NCBI RefSeq assembly: GCF_025947365.1
Contig: NZ_CP110012.1
Coordinates: 4,464,001 to 4,528,000 of the forward strand
Direction: 5' to 3'
Source of the DNA: Flavobacterium sp. N502540
Lineage (GTDB): Bacteria > Bacteroidota > Bacteroidia > Flavobacteriales > Flavobacteriaceae
DNA: 64,000 nt
This document shows positions 8,240 through 17,336 of this stretch, piece by piece (the stretch's first letter is position 1; every line of letters begins with the position of its first letter). The translations under genes and the position numbers were made by a program. The notes beneath the pieces are model-generated. The model was not told the origin of the DNA and did not search any database. It saw nothing but the letters and a program-made list of their open reading frames with translations.

Positions 8240-10405
8240 ATGATATCTATAACCGAAAAAACATTACAAGATTTACAATTTCCTACGGTACTCGAAACCA
8301 TTTCAGCAGGCTGTAATACTGATATAGGAAAAGAAAAAGCTTTACAAATAACACCTTTTAGAGATCAGGAAACTTTGATGCAGGCTTTAATGCAAACATC
8401 AGAATATGTTTCCTCCTTTCAAAATAATAACGCTATTCCCAATCACGGGTTTGACGCTATAACTCACGAGATTAAGTTTCTGGCAATTGAAGATAGTTTT
8501 CTTGAAGTGGGAAGCTTTAGAAAAATTGCTACACTCTCTTCTACCTCAAACTTTTTACTAAATTTTCTTAAAAAGTTTGATGATTATTATCCAAATCTAA
8601 ATGCGAGAGCTTCACGTGTTGAATACACAAAAGATATTGTGACCACTATTGATGCTATTGTAGACAAATATGGTGAAATAAAAGACAATGCTTCGCCAGC
8701 TTTATTAAGCATTCGTCAGGGCATGAACCTGGTTCGCGGTAAAGTGAACCAAAGTTTTGGAGTAGCTCTTACACAATACAATAGTCTTGGTTATCTAGAT
8801 GATATAAAAGAAAGTTTTGTGCAAAACCGAAGAGTTTTGGCGGTTTTAGCCATGTACCGACGAAAAGTTAAGGGCTCTATTTTAGGAAGTTCGAAAACCG
8901 GAAGTATTGCTTATATCGAACCCGAAGCTACACTAAAATACTCCAGAGAATTAGCCAATTTAGAATACGAAGAGAAGGAAGAAATTACCCGAATTTTGAA
9001 GCAATTATCCAATGTAATTCGTCCGTACTTGCCTTTATTAATTGAATATCAGGATTTTTTGAGTGATATTGACGTTGTTGCCGGAAAGGCTAAGTATGCG
9101 AATCGAATCAACGGAATCTTACCCACTATTACAGAAGAAAGAAGATTGTTTTTCAGAGAAGCGTATCATCCGATTTTATATCTGAACAACAAACAGAAAA
9201 ACGAAGTTACCCATCCACAAACCATTGAACTAAAGCAAGATAATCGTATCATTGTGATTTCGGGACCTAATGCGGGTGGAAAAACAATTTCGCTAAAAAC
9301 AGTAGGTTTGTTACAGTTAATGCTGCAATCCGGAATGCTTATTCCGGTTCATGAACGAAGCGAAACATTCTTGTTTGACAGGATTTTAACAGATATTGGA
9401 GATAATCAATCTATTGAAAATCACTTGAGCACCTATAGTTACCGATTAAAGAACATGAACTACTTCCTGAAAAAATGCAACAAGAAAACTATGTTTTTAA
9501 TTGATGAATTTGGTACAGGGTCTGATCCGGAATTAGGAGGTGCTTTGGCAGAAATATTTCTGGAAGAATTTTATCATCGTGAAGCTTTCGGAATTATAAC
9601 CACTCATTATTCCAATCTAAAGATTTTGGCTAATGAATTGCCATATGCAACCAATGCCAACATGATGTTTGATGAAAAAACTTTGGAACCTATGTACAAA
9701 CTGGCTTTAGGTCAGGCCGGAAGTTCATTTACTTTTGAAGTAGCTCTAAAAAACGGAATTCCTTTTGGATTGATTAATCGCGCAAAAAAGAAAATTGAAG
9801 TGGGTAAAGTTCGTTTTGATAAAACGATTGCAACCCTTCAGAAAGAGCGCTCCAAGCTTGAAAAAACTTCTCTTAATTTAAAAGAGGAAGAAACCAGGGC
9901 TCGTGAAGAAAGCAAAAAGATGGAAAACATCAATGTAAAGATCAAGCAAAAACTCGAAAGTTATCAGGAATTGTACGATAGCAATCAGAAAACCATTTAT
10001 ATCGGTCAGAAAATCGAAGACATTTCAGAGAAGTACTTCAACAACAAAAACAAAAAGGAACTTATTGGTGAGTTTTTAAAAATAGTTGAGATTGAAAATT
10101 CAAAACGTAAAAAGGCGACTCCAAAAGAAACAAAAGCAATAATTGAAAAGAAAAAAGAAGTAATTGCTGAAATCACAGTTAAAGTGGAGGAAATTCGAAA
10201 AGAGAAAAAAGAAAAGAAACTTAAACCTGTAGTTGAAAAACCTAAACCCATTCTAAAAGTTGGCGATCGTGTAAGAATGCTCGACGGAAGATCTGTTGGA
10301 AGTATTGATGCTATCGAAAAAAATAAAGCGACCGTAAATTACGGCATTTTCACTTCGAAAGTAAGTTTAGATGAGTTGGAGTTGGTTGAAGCGGTTAAAA
10401 AGTAG
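8240..10405 (+). CDS. mutS2: MutS2-type DNA mismatch/recombination ATPase, no Smr domain
   Basis: 721 residues from ATG 8240. The N-terminal core (LSIRQGMNLVRGKVN, YIEPEAT) precedes the ABC-ATPase with Walker A GPNAGGKTISLKT near residue 345 and Walker B FLIDEFGTGSDPELGG. A long charged coiled coil follows, then a KOW-like end (LKVGDRVRMLDGRSVGSIDAI). Bacillus MutS2 is about 785 residues and ends in an Smr nuclease domain; this protein stops before it. MutS2 proteins act on recombination intermediates and, in Bacillus, on stalled ribosomes. A role without the nuclease domain is not predictable from sequence. Confidence 0.85.
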   Translation: MISITEKTLQDLQFPTVLETISAGCNTDIGKEKALQITPFRDQETLMQALMQTSEYVSSFQNNNAIPNHGFDAITHEIKFLAIEDSFLEVGSFRKIATLSSTSNFLLNFLKKFDDYYPNLNARASRVEYTKDIVTTIDAIVDKYGEIKDNASPALLSIRQGMNLVRGKVNQSFGVALTQYNSLGYLDDIKESFVQNRRVLAVLAMYRRKVKGSILGSSKTGSIAYIEPEATLKYSRELANLEYEEKEEITRILKQLSNVIRPYLPLLIEYQDFLSDIDVVAGKAKYANRINGILPTITEERRLFFREAYHPILYLNNKQKNEVTHPQTIELKQDNRIIVISGPNAGGKTISLKTVGLLQLMLQSGMLIPVHERSETFLFDRILTDIGDNQSIENHLSTYSYRLKNMNYFLKKCNKKTMFLIDEFGTGSDPELGGALAEIFLEEFYHREAFGIITTHYSNLKILANELPYATNANMMFDEKTLEPMYKLALGQAGSSFTFEVALKNGIPFGLINRAKKKIEVGKVRFDKTIATLQKERSKLEKTSLNLKEEETRAREESKKMENINVKIKQKLESYQELYDSNQKTIYIGQKIEDISEKYFNNKNKKELIGEFLKIVEIENSKRKKATPKETKAIIEKKKEVIAEITVKVEEIRKEKKEKKLKPVVEKPKPILKVGDRVRMLDGRSVGSIDAIEKNKATVNYGIFTSKVSLDELELVEAVKK

Positions 10406-10616
10406 TAAAATTGATGTTTTTAGTACCGAAAATTAAAACAAGACAATTTAAGAGGCTAAATCTTTAAAAACAAACAAGAAGGGCGATATATTTTAAAATT
10501 GCTGTAAAATCGCTTTATTAAAGCCATTTTTAATCTTTAAATACTATTAAAAACAGAATCACAATAGATAAAACAAATAATTAGATTATTCCCTCAAAAT
10601 ACCACATGTTTAAAAA

Positions 10617-11030
10617 ATGATTGATCTACCCGCAAATAAAAAAATAATTCTCTTTGATGGCGTCTGCAATCTCTGCAACTCTGCCGTGCAATTCATAATC
10701 AAGCATGACAAAAAAGACGTTTTTAGATTTGTGGCTTTGCAATCAGAATTAGGAATTTCGATTTGTAAACATTTGGGGATTAGTTTTGCAAAAATGGACA
10801 GTATTCTATTATTCAATCCTGACTCTGCATACTTTTACAAATCATCTGCAGTAATAGCTATCGCAAAAGAATTTGGTGGTCTTTGGAGACTATCAGAAAT
10901 TTTTAGAATTGTTCCCATTTTTATCAGCGACCGTATTTATGATTATGTTGCCAAAAATAGATACAATTGGTATGGTAAAAAAGAAAGTTGTATGATTCCA
11001 ACAGCGGAATTGAAAGCTAAGTTTCTTTAG
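10617..11030 (+). CDS. DCC-family (DUF393) thiol-disulfide oxidoreductase-like protein
   Basis: 137 residues. The defining motif FDGVCNLCNSAVQF, with a CxxC in a thioredoxin-like setting, is at residues 12-25, followed by FVALQS and the C-terminal YDYVAKNRYNWYGK typical of DCC proteins. Substrate unknown. In many bacteria DCC domains occur with HTTM membrane proteins; an HTTM gene is in this window at 49746 but far away. It stands alone after a 210-base gap in which I see no other feature. Confidence 0.85.
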   Translation: MIDLPANKKIILFDGVCNLCNSAVQFIIKHDKKDVFRFVALQSELGISICKHLGISFAKMDSILLFNPDSAYFYKSSAVIAIAKEFGGLWRLSEIFRIVPIFISDRIYDYVAKNRYNWYGKKESCMIPTAELKAKFL

Positions 11031-11089
11031 AAAATTTCAATTTTTAAATTCAAATTTCAATTTGATACGATATTGTTATTGCGTAATAT

Positions 11090-11117
11090 TTGTCATTTCG
11101 AGGAACGAGAAATCATA
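11090..11117. repeat. Short REP-like intergenic element
   Basis: The sequence around GTCATTTCGAGGAACGAGAA has self-complementary ends (ATTTCG/CGAGAAAT). It looks like the short palindromic elements widely scattered in Bacteroidota genomes; a related element is at 33870-33899. Identification is by resemblance only. Confidence 0.4.
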
Positions 11118-11160
11118 TTTGCAAATCGACAAAGATCGAAGAAATGCTTTATATAATAAT

Positions 11161-11202
11161 AAAAAATCCCAAATTCACAATAACTGGAATTTGGGATTTT
11201 TT
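11161..11202. terminator. Bidirectional terminator between the DCC gene and ettA
   Basis: Perfect 16-base arms at 11161-11176 and 11187-11202 (AAATCCCAAATTC type) around a 10-base loop, with A-runs on the left and T-runs on the right. It can end transcripts from both converging genes. Confidence 0.85.
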
Positions 11203-11222
11203 TATTGAAAGTTTAGATTTTA

Positions 11223-12914
11223 CTATCTAATCAATTTTCTGTATTTCAGACGTTTTGGAGTTAAATCACCACCAAGACGTTTCTTTTTATTTTCTTCATA
11301 ATCTGAGAAACTTCCTTCAAAGAAATAAACTTCTGAATCACCTTCAAAAGCAAGAATGTGAGTACAAATTCTATCTAAAAACCATCTGTCGTGCGAAATA
11401 ATTACAGCGCAACCAGCGAAGTTTTCTAAACCTTCCTCAAGTGCACGTAGTGTATTTACGTCAAGGTCATTCGTAGGCTCATCCAGTAAAAGTACGTTTC
11501 CTTCTTCTTTCAATGTCATCGCTAAGTGCAAACGGTTACGCTCTCCACCAGACAACATCGATACTTTTTTGTTTTGCTCGCCACCTCCAAAGTTGAAACG
11601 TGACAAATAAGCTCTTGAATTTACCTGCTTACCTCCCATCATTACCAACTCCTGACCGTCGGCAAAATTTTCCCAAATTGATTTGTTTGGATCAATGTTA
11701 GAATGTGACTGGTCAACGTAAGCAATTTTTACCGTTTCACCAACTGAAAATTCTCCACTATCGGTTTGCTGTTCTCCCATGATCATTTTGAAAATAGTCG
11801 ACTTACCAGCACCATTTGGTCCAATAATTCCAACAATTCCGGCCTGTGGCAAAGTAAAGTTCAAATTATCGTACAATAATTTATCCCCAAAAGCTTTTGC
11901 TACATTTTTAGCTTCAATCACATTGGTTCCTAAACGCGGACCGTTCGGGATATAGATTTCCAGATTTTCATCCAGTTGTTTTTGATCTTCATTCAATAAT
12001 TTGTCGTAGTTCTGTAAACGGGCTTTTTGCTTTGTTTGACGACCTTTTGCTCCCTGACGAACCCACTCCAACTCACGTTCTAAAGTTTTTCTTCTTTTAG
12101 AAGCCACTTTTTCTTCCTGAGCCATACGGTTTGATTTTTGATCCAACCATGAAGAATAATTTCCTTTCCATGGAATACCTTCACCTCTGTCTAACTCTAA
12201 AATCCAACCCGCAACATTGTCTAAGAAATATCTATCGTGCGTTACCGCAATTACAGTTCCGGAGTATTGTGCTAAATGTTGCTCTAACCAAAGAACACTC
12301 TCAGCATCAAGGTGGTTGGTAGGCTCATCCAAAAGCAATACATCAGGCTGTTGCAATAACAAACGACATAATGCTACACGACGGCGCTCCCCTCCTGAAA
12401 GGTTTTTAATTGGTGTATCTCCTTCCGGTGTACGCAAGGCATCCATTGCAATTTCAAGTTTTGTATCAATTTCCCAGGCACCAAGAGCATCAATTTTGTC
12501 TTGCAAAGCTGCCTGACGATCCATCAACTTGTCCATTTTATCCTGATCTTCATAGTTTTCAGGAAGACCAAACAAATCATTAATCTGATTGTACTCTTCT
12601 AAAACTGCCATCGTTTCAGCTGCACCTTCACGAACAATTTCGATAACTGTTTTAGAATCATCAAGTATTGGTTCTTGCTCTAAGTAACCAACAGTATAAC
12701 CCGGTTGAAAAACAACATCGCCCTGGTAGTTTTTATCAACTCCTGCAATAATTTTTAAAAGTGAGGATTTTCCGGAACCATTAAGTCCCAAAATACCAAT
12801 TTTAGCTCCATAGAAGAAACTCAAATAAATATTTTTAAGAACTGGCTTGTCTGCTCCCTGATAGGTTTTACTCAATTTTTGCATTGAGAAAATTACTTTC
12901 TTATCGTCTGACAT
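11223..12914 (-). CDS. ettA: Energy-dependent translational throttle protein EttA (ABC-F ATPase)
   Basis: 563 residues, typical of EttA. Two ABC domains: Walker A GLNGSGKSSLL near residue 43 and GPNGAGKSTIF near residue 363, signatures LSGGERRRVAL and LSGGERNRLHL, and Walker B LLLDEPTNHLD and LLLDEPTNDLD. The linker has the ABC-F arm with KSNRMAQEEK and many basic residues. No transmembrane segments. In E. coli EttA binds the ribosomal E site and gates the first elongation step depending on the ADP/ATP ratio. Single gene bounded by a terminator. Confidence 0.93.
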   Translation of the reverse strand: MSDDKKVIFSMQKLSKTYQGADKPVLKNIYLSFFYGAKIGILGLNGSGKSSLLKIIAGVDKNYQGDVVFQPGYTVGYLEQEPILDDSKTVIEIVREGAAETMAVLEEYNQINDLFGLPENYEDQDKMDKLMDRQAALQDKIDALGAWEIDTKLEIAMDALRTPEGDTPIKNLSGGERRRVALCRLLLQQPDVLLLDEPTNHLDAESVLWLEQHLAQYSGTVIAVTHDRYFLDNVAGWILELDRGEGIPWKGNYSSWLDQKSNRMAQEEKVASKRRKTLERELEWVRQGAKGRQTKQKARLQNYDKLLNEDQKQLDENLEIYIPNGPRLGTNVIEAKNVAKAFGDKLLYDNLNFTLPQAGIVGIIGPNGAGKSTIFKMIMGEQQTDSGEFSVGETVKIAYVDQSHSNIDPNKSIWENFADGQELVMMGGKQVNSRAYLSRFNFGGGEQNKKVSMLSGGERNRLHLAMTLKEEGNVLLLDEPTNDLDVNTLRALEEGLENFAGCAVIISHDRWFLDRICTHILAFEGDSEVYFFEGSFSDYEENKKKRLGGDLTPKRLKYRKLIR

Positions 12915-12980
12915 TTGATTTATTTTTTATTTTTATGTTTATTTTTTTGATTCTTTAGAGAAATCTACTTAGATATATTT

Positions 12981-13163
12981 TTAAACTCTTCCTTTCAAAG
13001 CGTTAAAAACCCAGGCGTTTGCAATAAAACCAACTCCGGTCGCAGCAAATCCCCAGCCCGAAACGTCTCTGTATCTAAAAGCGCCAAGACCTATAAGTAA
13101 CAAGCCCATAAGTACCATTATAAAAGTAGCCCATCCCAGAATGGTATTTTTATTCATTCCCAT
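12981..13163 (-). CDS. Small two-helix membrane protein (CAL67264-like)
   Basis: 60 residues with two hydrophobic segments, WATFIMVLMGLLLIGLGAF and GFAATGVGFIANAWVF, joined by RYRDVSGW. I recall this as a small conserved flavobacterial membrane protein family (CAL67264). Function unknown. It lies 66 bases upstream of ettA on the same strand and could share its transcript. Confidence 0.65.
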   Translation of the reverse strand: MGMNKNTILGWATFIMVLMGLLLIGLGAFRYRDVSGWGFAATGVGFIANAWVFNALKGRV

Positions 13164-13232
13164 AATTGCGTTATTAGTATTTTAAAAGTAGTAATTTTTT
13201 AGAGATGCAAATATCGTGAATTTCCATAGATC

Positions 13233-15497
13233 TTAAAGTGTTTTTTGTGCAACATATTTTAAAATTGTTTCATACAAAATATCTGGATCTACCGGCTTAT
13301 CAAGTTTTTCTAAAATTTTAGCCCTTTGAAAATCGTCGTTACCTATATTTTCGCAAATGGCCGTTAAAGCTACGATTGGTATTTCAGGTTTTAAATTACT
13401 AATAATTGCCGATGCCTCAAAACCATCCATAACAGGCATCATTATATCCATCAATATTATAGCATAATTTTTAGCTTTAACTTGCTCAACTGCTTCAAGT
13501 CCATTATTAGCTACATCACATTTAAAACCTTTATTTACTAAAATTTTCTTAGCGATCAGCTGATTCATTTTATTATCCTCAACCAATAAAATCTCGATAT
13601 TTGAAAGTTGCTCTATTTGTCTTTCAGTAGTACTAATAAGGGTTTCATCATTGCTTTCTTTAGAAATCTCAAAATCAATCACAAATGAAAAAGTAGTTCC
13701 ATTACCTTTTTTAGATTTAACATTTATCTGACTGTCAAAAAGTTCTAACGTTCTTTTAATAATTGACAACCCTAAACCACTTCCGCCGTAATTCATATTG
13801 ATGTCTGTCGATTCCTGTATAAATGGTTCAAATATTTTATTTTGAGCATCTTCTGAAATTCCAATTCCCGTGTCAGAAACTTTAAATTTAATACTTTCTT
13901 TACCATTAACAGAAGCAATTAATTCTGCTTTTAAAGTTATTTCGCCATTTTTAGTAAATTTCGCAGCATTCGTCATCAACTCCATAATTACCTGAGTAAA
14001 TCTTATCTCATCACACTTTAAAGTCGGTGAAATTTTATCATCAAAATCAAGTATGATCCTATTGTGGTTCGAATTATTGATTCTAAACATTTCACTGATG
14101 GAGTTTAATATTATTTCCAGGTTAATGTCTTTGTGTTCTAAGCTAATGGTATCATGGCGTTTTAGATTTTTAAAATCTACCATGTTATTGATAAAACCAA
14201 GAAGATAATCTGAAGAAAAATTCAAATTTTTAATATACTCTTCCTTTAGAAGTTCTGATTTTTCACTTTTAAGCAAATATGCTGTTCCTTTAATTGTATT
14301 CAAAGGAGTTTTCAATTCATGTGTTACCACATCAAGAAAAGTATCTTTTATTTTTGATGCCTCATTTAGCTCTCTATTTATTTTTTTTAACTCTAAGTTT
14401 TTCTTCTGTAGAATTAAATTGACCTTCATTTTATAGTTATATGCTCTAAATTGAATTATAAACAGCACTGTCAATATCAGAACAATCAAAAATGCAAAAA
14501 TCAGCAAATAATTTTTATACGATTCACTTACACTTTCAAGTCTGGCTTGATTAATTTTTCCTTTATTCTCAATGTTTTTTATTTTTAAAGTACTATTTAA
14601 CTTGTTTGATTTTTGAACAAGCCTCATCCTAAACTGATTGAGTCTAACATACTCTGACACTGAAATTTGATAGAATTTTGCAGCCCTTTCCAGATCCCCT
14701 ATATTGTAATAATACATTGCTTTTAACTCATTCAGCTTAGCATCATAGGGAGTTCTTCCGTCTGTGGCAGGCGTTTTGGTTTGTTCTACAAGCGTCAGAT
14801 ACTTATTTACGCTGTCATTTTCTTTTAGATGGTAATAATCTTCAGAAATGAAGAGATATAGATTTGGTATCTTAAAATTATTCTTCTCAGCTGTGTTGCT
14901 TTTCTTGATATTTTCAAGCGAGGTCATCGCAAAATCAATAGATTTCTTGTAGTCTTTAGAGGTTTTATAATAAACGGAGAGGTTGTAGTTTATATTAATA
15001 TTATCCTCATGGTTGCCATATTTTTTTATTAATCTCTGCGCTTTCAGATCATATTCATGCGATAATAACTTACTGCCTTCATAATATCTCAAATCGCCAA
15101 GAGCTTCATACAGTAAAGCTAACTCCCGCTTATCATTATAATTTTTTAAGATCTGAAAATTTTCAAACAGATAAGCATTTGGAGTTCCAAAACTTCGCAA
15201 ATAGGAAATTAGCTTAATACTCTCTCTGTGAAAAAACAAAAGACTTGCCGTGTCTTTTTTTGTTTTTAGATAAGCTTTTGTTTTATTTAAGATTTTAAGT
15301 CCTAAAAGATGATTTTCAACATTCTCCGTTTGGATTAACTTTTTTACACTATCAATCTTTGACAGAATAATGTCTGAGTTTGCTTTTGACTGAATTTGAG
15401 ACTGCGAATGACTCTTAAAACCAGTAGAAATACAAACGAATAGCACAAGAATAATCCTTATTCTTGAAATGCATAAATTTAAAGTAGATGGGGCCAC
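13233..15497 (-). CDS. TPR-containing hybrid sensor histidine kinase
   Basis: 754 residues. A hydrophobic N terminus (IRIILVLFVCIST) looks like an export signal. Residues 50-300 are helical repeats of TPR type, presumably periplasmic, and one transmembrane segment (330-350) leads into a coiled coil. The HisKA H box VVTHELKTPLN puts the phospho-acceptor at His393. The ATPase has the N box (MELMTNAAKF, N510), G1 (SDTGIGI) and G2 (GGSGLGLSI). A C-terminal receiver (633-754) has acidic residues VEDN, phospho-acceptor D684 and Lys in LDKPVD. All catalytic residues are present. No cognate output gene is adjacent; signal unknown. Confidence 0.9.
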   Translation of the reverse strand: MAPSTLNLCISRIRIILVLFVCISTGFKSHSQSQIQSKANSDIILSKIDSVKKLIQTENVENHLLGLKILNKTKAYLKTKKDTASLLFFHRESIKLISYLRSFGTPNAYLFENFQILKNYNDKRELALLYEALGDLRYYEGSKLLSHEYDLKAQRLIKKYGNHEDNININYNLSVYYKTSKDYKKSIDFAMTSLENIKKSNTAEKNNFKIPNLYLFISEDYYHLKENDSVNKYLTLVEQTKTPATDGRTPYDAKLNELKAMYYYNIGDLERAAKFYQISVSEYVRLNQFRMRLVQKSNKLNSTLKIKNIENKGKINQARLESVSESYKNYLLIFAFLIVLILTVLFIIQFRAYNYKMKVNLILQKKNLELKKINRELNEASKIKDTFLDVVTHELKTPLNTIKGTAYLLKSEKSELLKEEYIKNLNFSSDYLLGFINNMVDFKNLKRHDTISLEHKDINLEIILNSISEMFRINNSNHNRIILDFDDKISPTLKCDEIRFTQVIMELMTNAAKFTKNGEITLKAELIASVNGKESIKFKVSDTGIGISEDAQNKIFEPFIQESTDINMNYGGSGLGLSIIKRTLELFDSQINVKSKKGNGTTFSFVIDFEISKESNDETLISTTERQIEQLSNIEILLVEDNKMNQLIAKKILVNKGFKCDVANNGLEAVEQVKAKNYAIILMDIMMPVMDGFEASAIISNLKPEIPIVALTAICENIGNDDFQRAKILEKLDKPVDPDILYETILKYVAQKTL

Positions 15498-15755
15498 CGA
15501 ATTCTTTTATGTAAATAATATTCAGGTAATATAGTAAATTTAGATTGTTTTTACCAAAATTTTAATAAATTATATACTACTATTATGACAAATCATTCCT
15601 GTAACCGTATTAATTTTATGCATTTAGTAAATGAAAAACTAAATATTCCTTGTCAGTAGCGATTTTAAAAATCAAAATTTAAAGTGAACAAATCAGGGTA
15701 AATTGATACATTTATTACACATGAAAGCATTTGTAATAAGCTAGTATTGAGTTGC

Positions 15756-16760
15756 TTAATTAAATATTTTATATAGCATTTCTTTTAATAAATCGGATTG
15801 TGGTAATGCATTGGCTCCTACTCCTTTGCTTTTAACGTCAACATCACGCAGTGCGCCTACAATCTGGCTCACTTTTCGCATGGGATAGTTTTTTATTGCT
15901 AAATCATACTCCTTTAAAAAATAAGGATTGACCCCAATGGCTGCTGCAACATTTTTAGGATTTTTATCTTTAAGTCCATGGTATTTTAAAAGTTGAACAA
16001 AGAAACCGAATACTAATCCCGTCGTCATTACTAGTGGATATTCTTTAGGATTATGGGCGAAATTCTCCGCAATCTTATAGGCTTTCAACTGATTTCGTTC
16101 ACCTATCGCTTTTCGCAATTCAAAAACATTATAATCTTTGCTGAAGCCAATATTTTCCTCGATATGTTGTGGCGTAATAACGGTTCCCTGTGGCAGAATA
16201 ATTTGTAATTTTTCTAATTCATTATTAATTTTACTCAAATCGGTACCCAAAAATTCAACCAACATTGCATTGGCTTTTGGGTCTATTGTATATTTTTTTC
16301 CGGCGAGTACACGTTTGATCCAGTCACCGACCTGATTTTCGTATAATTTTTTACTTTCATAAACAATTCCTTTCTGAGCCAGTAATTTGGTTACTTTTTT
16401 ACGTTTGTCCAACGTTTTGTATTTATAACAAAAAACCAACACTGTCGTTTCCATCGGATTGCCTACATAAGACTCTATTTTATCAATTGTTCGCGATAAA
16501 TCCTGTGCCTCTTTCACAATAACAACCTGACGATCAGCCATCATAGGATAGCGCTTGGCCGTTGCTACAATATCTTCAACCGATACATCTCTTCCGTATA
16601 AAACAGTCTGATTGAATCCTTTTTCTTCCTCAGCGAGCACATTCTGTTCAATATACTCCGATAATTTATCAATATAATATGGCTCTTCGCCCATTAAAAA
16701 ATAGATCGGTTTTATATTTCCGGCTTTTATGTCATTAACAATTTTTACAACTTCGTCCAT
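15756..16760 (-). CDS. holA: DNA polymerase III delta subunit
   Basis: 334 residues, usual length. The N-terminal domain has IYFLMGEEPYYIDKL, the HolA version of the nucleotide-binding region, followed by QVVIVKEAQDL and a C-terminal helical domain (ENIGFSKDYNVFELRKAI, LKYHGLKDKNPKNVAAAIG). Delta opens the beta sliding clamp within the clamp loader. It is divergent from the HsdR-N gene and separated from the kinase gene by a 258-base gap with no clear feature. Confidence 0.88.
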   Translation of the reverse strand: MDEVVKIVNDIKAGNIKPIYFLMGEEPYYIDKLSEYIEQNVLAEEEKGFNQTVLYGRDVSVEDIVATAKRYPMMADRQVVIVKEAQDLSRTIDKIESYVGNPMETTVLVFCYKYKTLDKRKKVTKLLAQKGIVYESKKLYENQVGDWIKRVLAGKKYTIDPKANAMLVEFLGTDLSKINNELEKLQIILPQGTVITPQHIEENIGFSKDYNVFELRKAIGERNQLKAYKIAENFAHNPKEYPLVMTTGLVFGFFVQLLKYHGLKDKNPKNVAAAIGVNPYFLKEYDLAIKNYPMRKVSQIVGALRDVDVKSKGVGANALPQSDLLKEMLYKIFN

Positions 16761-16766
16761 TAAATT

Positions 16767-16797
16767 AAGTTTTCAGTATACAGTATCAGTCTTCAGT
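16767..16797. repeat. Short CAGT-type tandem repeat upstream of holA
   Basis: The word TCAGT/ACAGT recurs four times at 6-7 base spacing in a 30-base stretch. It belongs to the short-period intergenic repeats seen elsewhere in the window. Confidence 0.45.
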
Positions 16798-16848
16798 TTA
16801 ATTCAAAATAAATAAGTGGTTAATTTTCAAATTGACTAATTTTCAAAT

Positions 16849-16856
16849 TATATTTG
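16849..16856 (+). promoter_or_regulatory. -7 box just before the HsdR-N gene
   Basis: TATATTTG matches TAnnTTTG only 5 bases before the ATG at 16861, so the transcript would begin at or within the start codon. A TTG at 16832 gives only a 14-base spacer, which lowers confidence. Confidence 0.35.
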
Positions 16857-16860
16857 CTTT

Positions 16861-17307
16861 ATGCTTAAACTTAATTTCCCAACCTATACTTTCCGATTCA
16901 AAAATAGCGAAAATAAAGTGTCTATTTTTGATGAAATCAGGAAAAAATTTATCATTCTTACTCCGGAAGAATGGGTTCGTCAACATGTAGTTCAGTTTTT
17001 AATGATTGAGAAAAAGTATCCTAAATCACTTATAAACGTTGAAAAAGTACTTACTGTCAATGGTTTAAGAAAGAGGTATGATGTGGTAGTCTTCAATTCT
17101 GATGGCTCTATACATATATTGGTAGAATGCAAAGCGCCCGAAGTTAAAATCTCACAGGCAACTTTTGATCAGATTGCCCGTTATAACATGACAATGCAGG
17201 CACGGTTTTTGAACGTCACAAACGGACTGAGTCATTTTTACTGTCAGATGGATTTTGAGAATGAAAAGTATCAGTTTCTAAGAAGCTTGCCCGATTATAA
17301 AGAATAG
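16861..17307 (+). CDS. Stand-alone HsdR N-terminal (restriction-nuclease-like) domain protein
   Basis: 148 residues. The sequence EEWVRQHVVQFLM, then VNGLRKRYDVVVFNSDGSIHILVECKAPEVKI, shows the PD-(D/E)xK nuclease core of the type I restriction N-terminal family: D in RYDVVVF and ExK in VECKAP. It is far shorter than an HsdR protein, and there is no methylase or specificity gene near it, so it is not a restriction system. I recall this small form being widespread in Bacteroidota beside holA. Substrate unknown. Confidence 0.75.
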   Translation: MLKLNFPTYTFRFKNSENKVSIFDEIRKKFIILTPEEWVRQHVVQFLMIEKKYPKSLINVEKVLTVNGLRKRYDVVVFNSDGSIHILVECKAPEVKISQATFDQIARYNMTMQARFLNVTNGLSHFYCQMDFENEKYQFLRSLPDYKE

Positions 17308-17336
17308 AATAATATTAAAATAAATAAGAATTACTT

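Noticed and set aside
10617..11030. DCC protein as part of the HTTM system
   Set aside because: DCC and HTTM often pair in other genomes, but here they are almost 40 kb apart with no shared context.
16861..17307. Type I restriction-modification system
   Set aside because: Only a 148-residue HsdR N-terminal domain is present; no HsdM, HsdS or helicase part.
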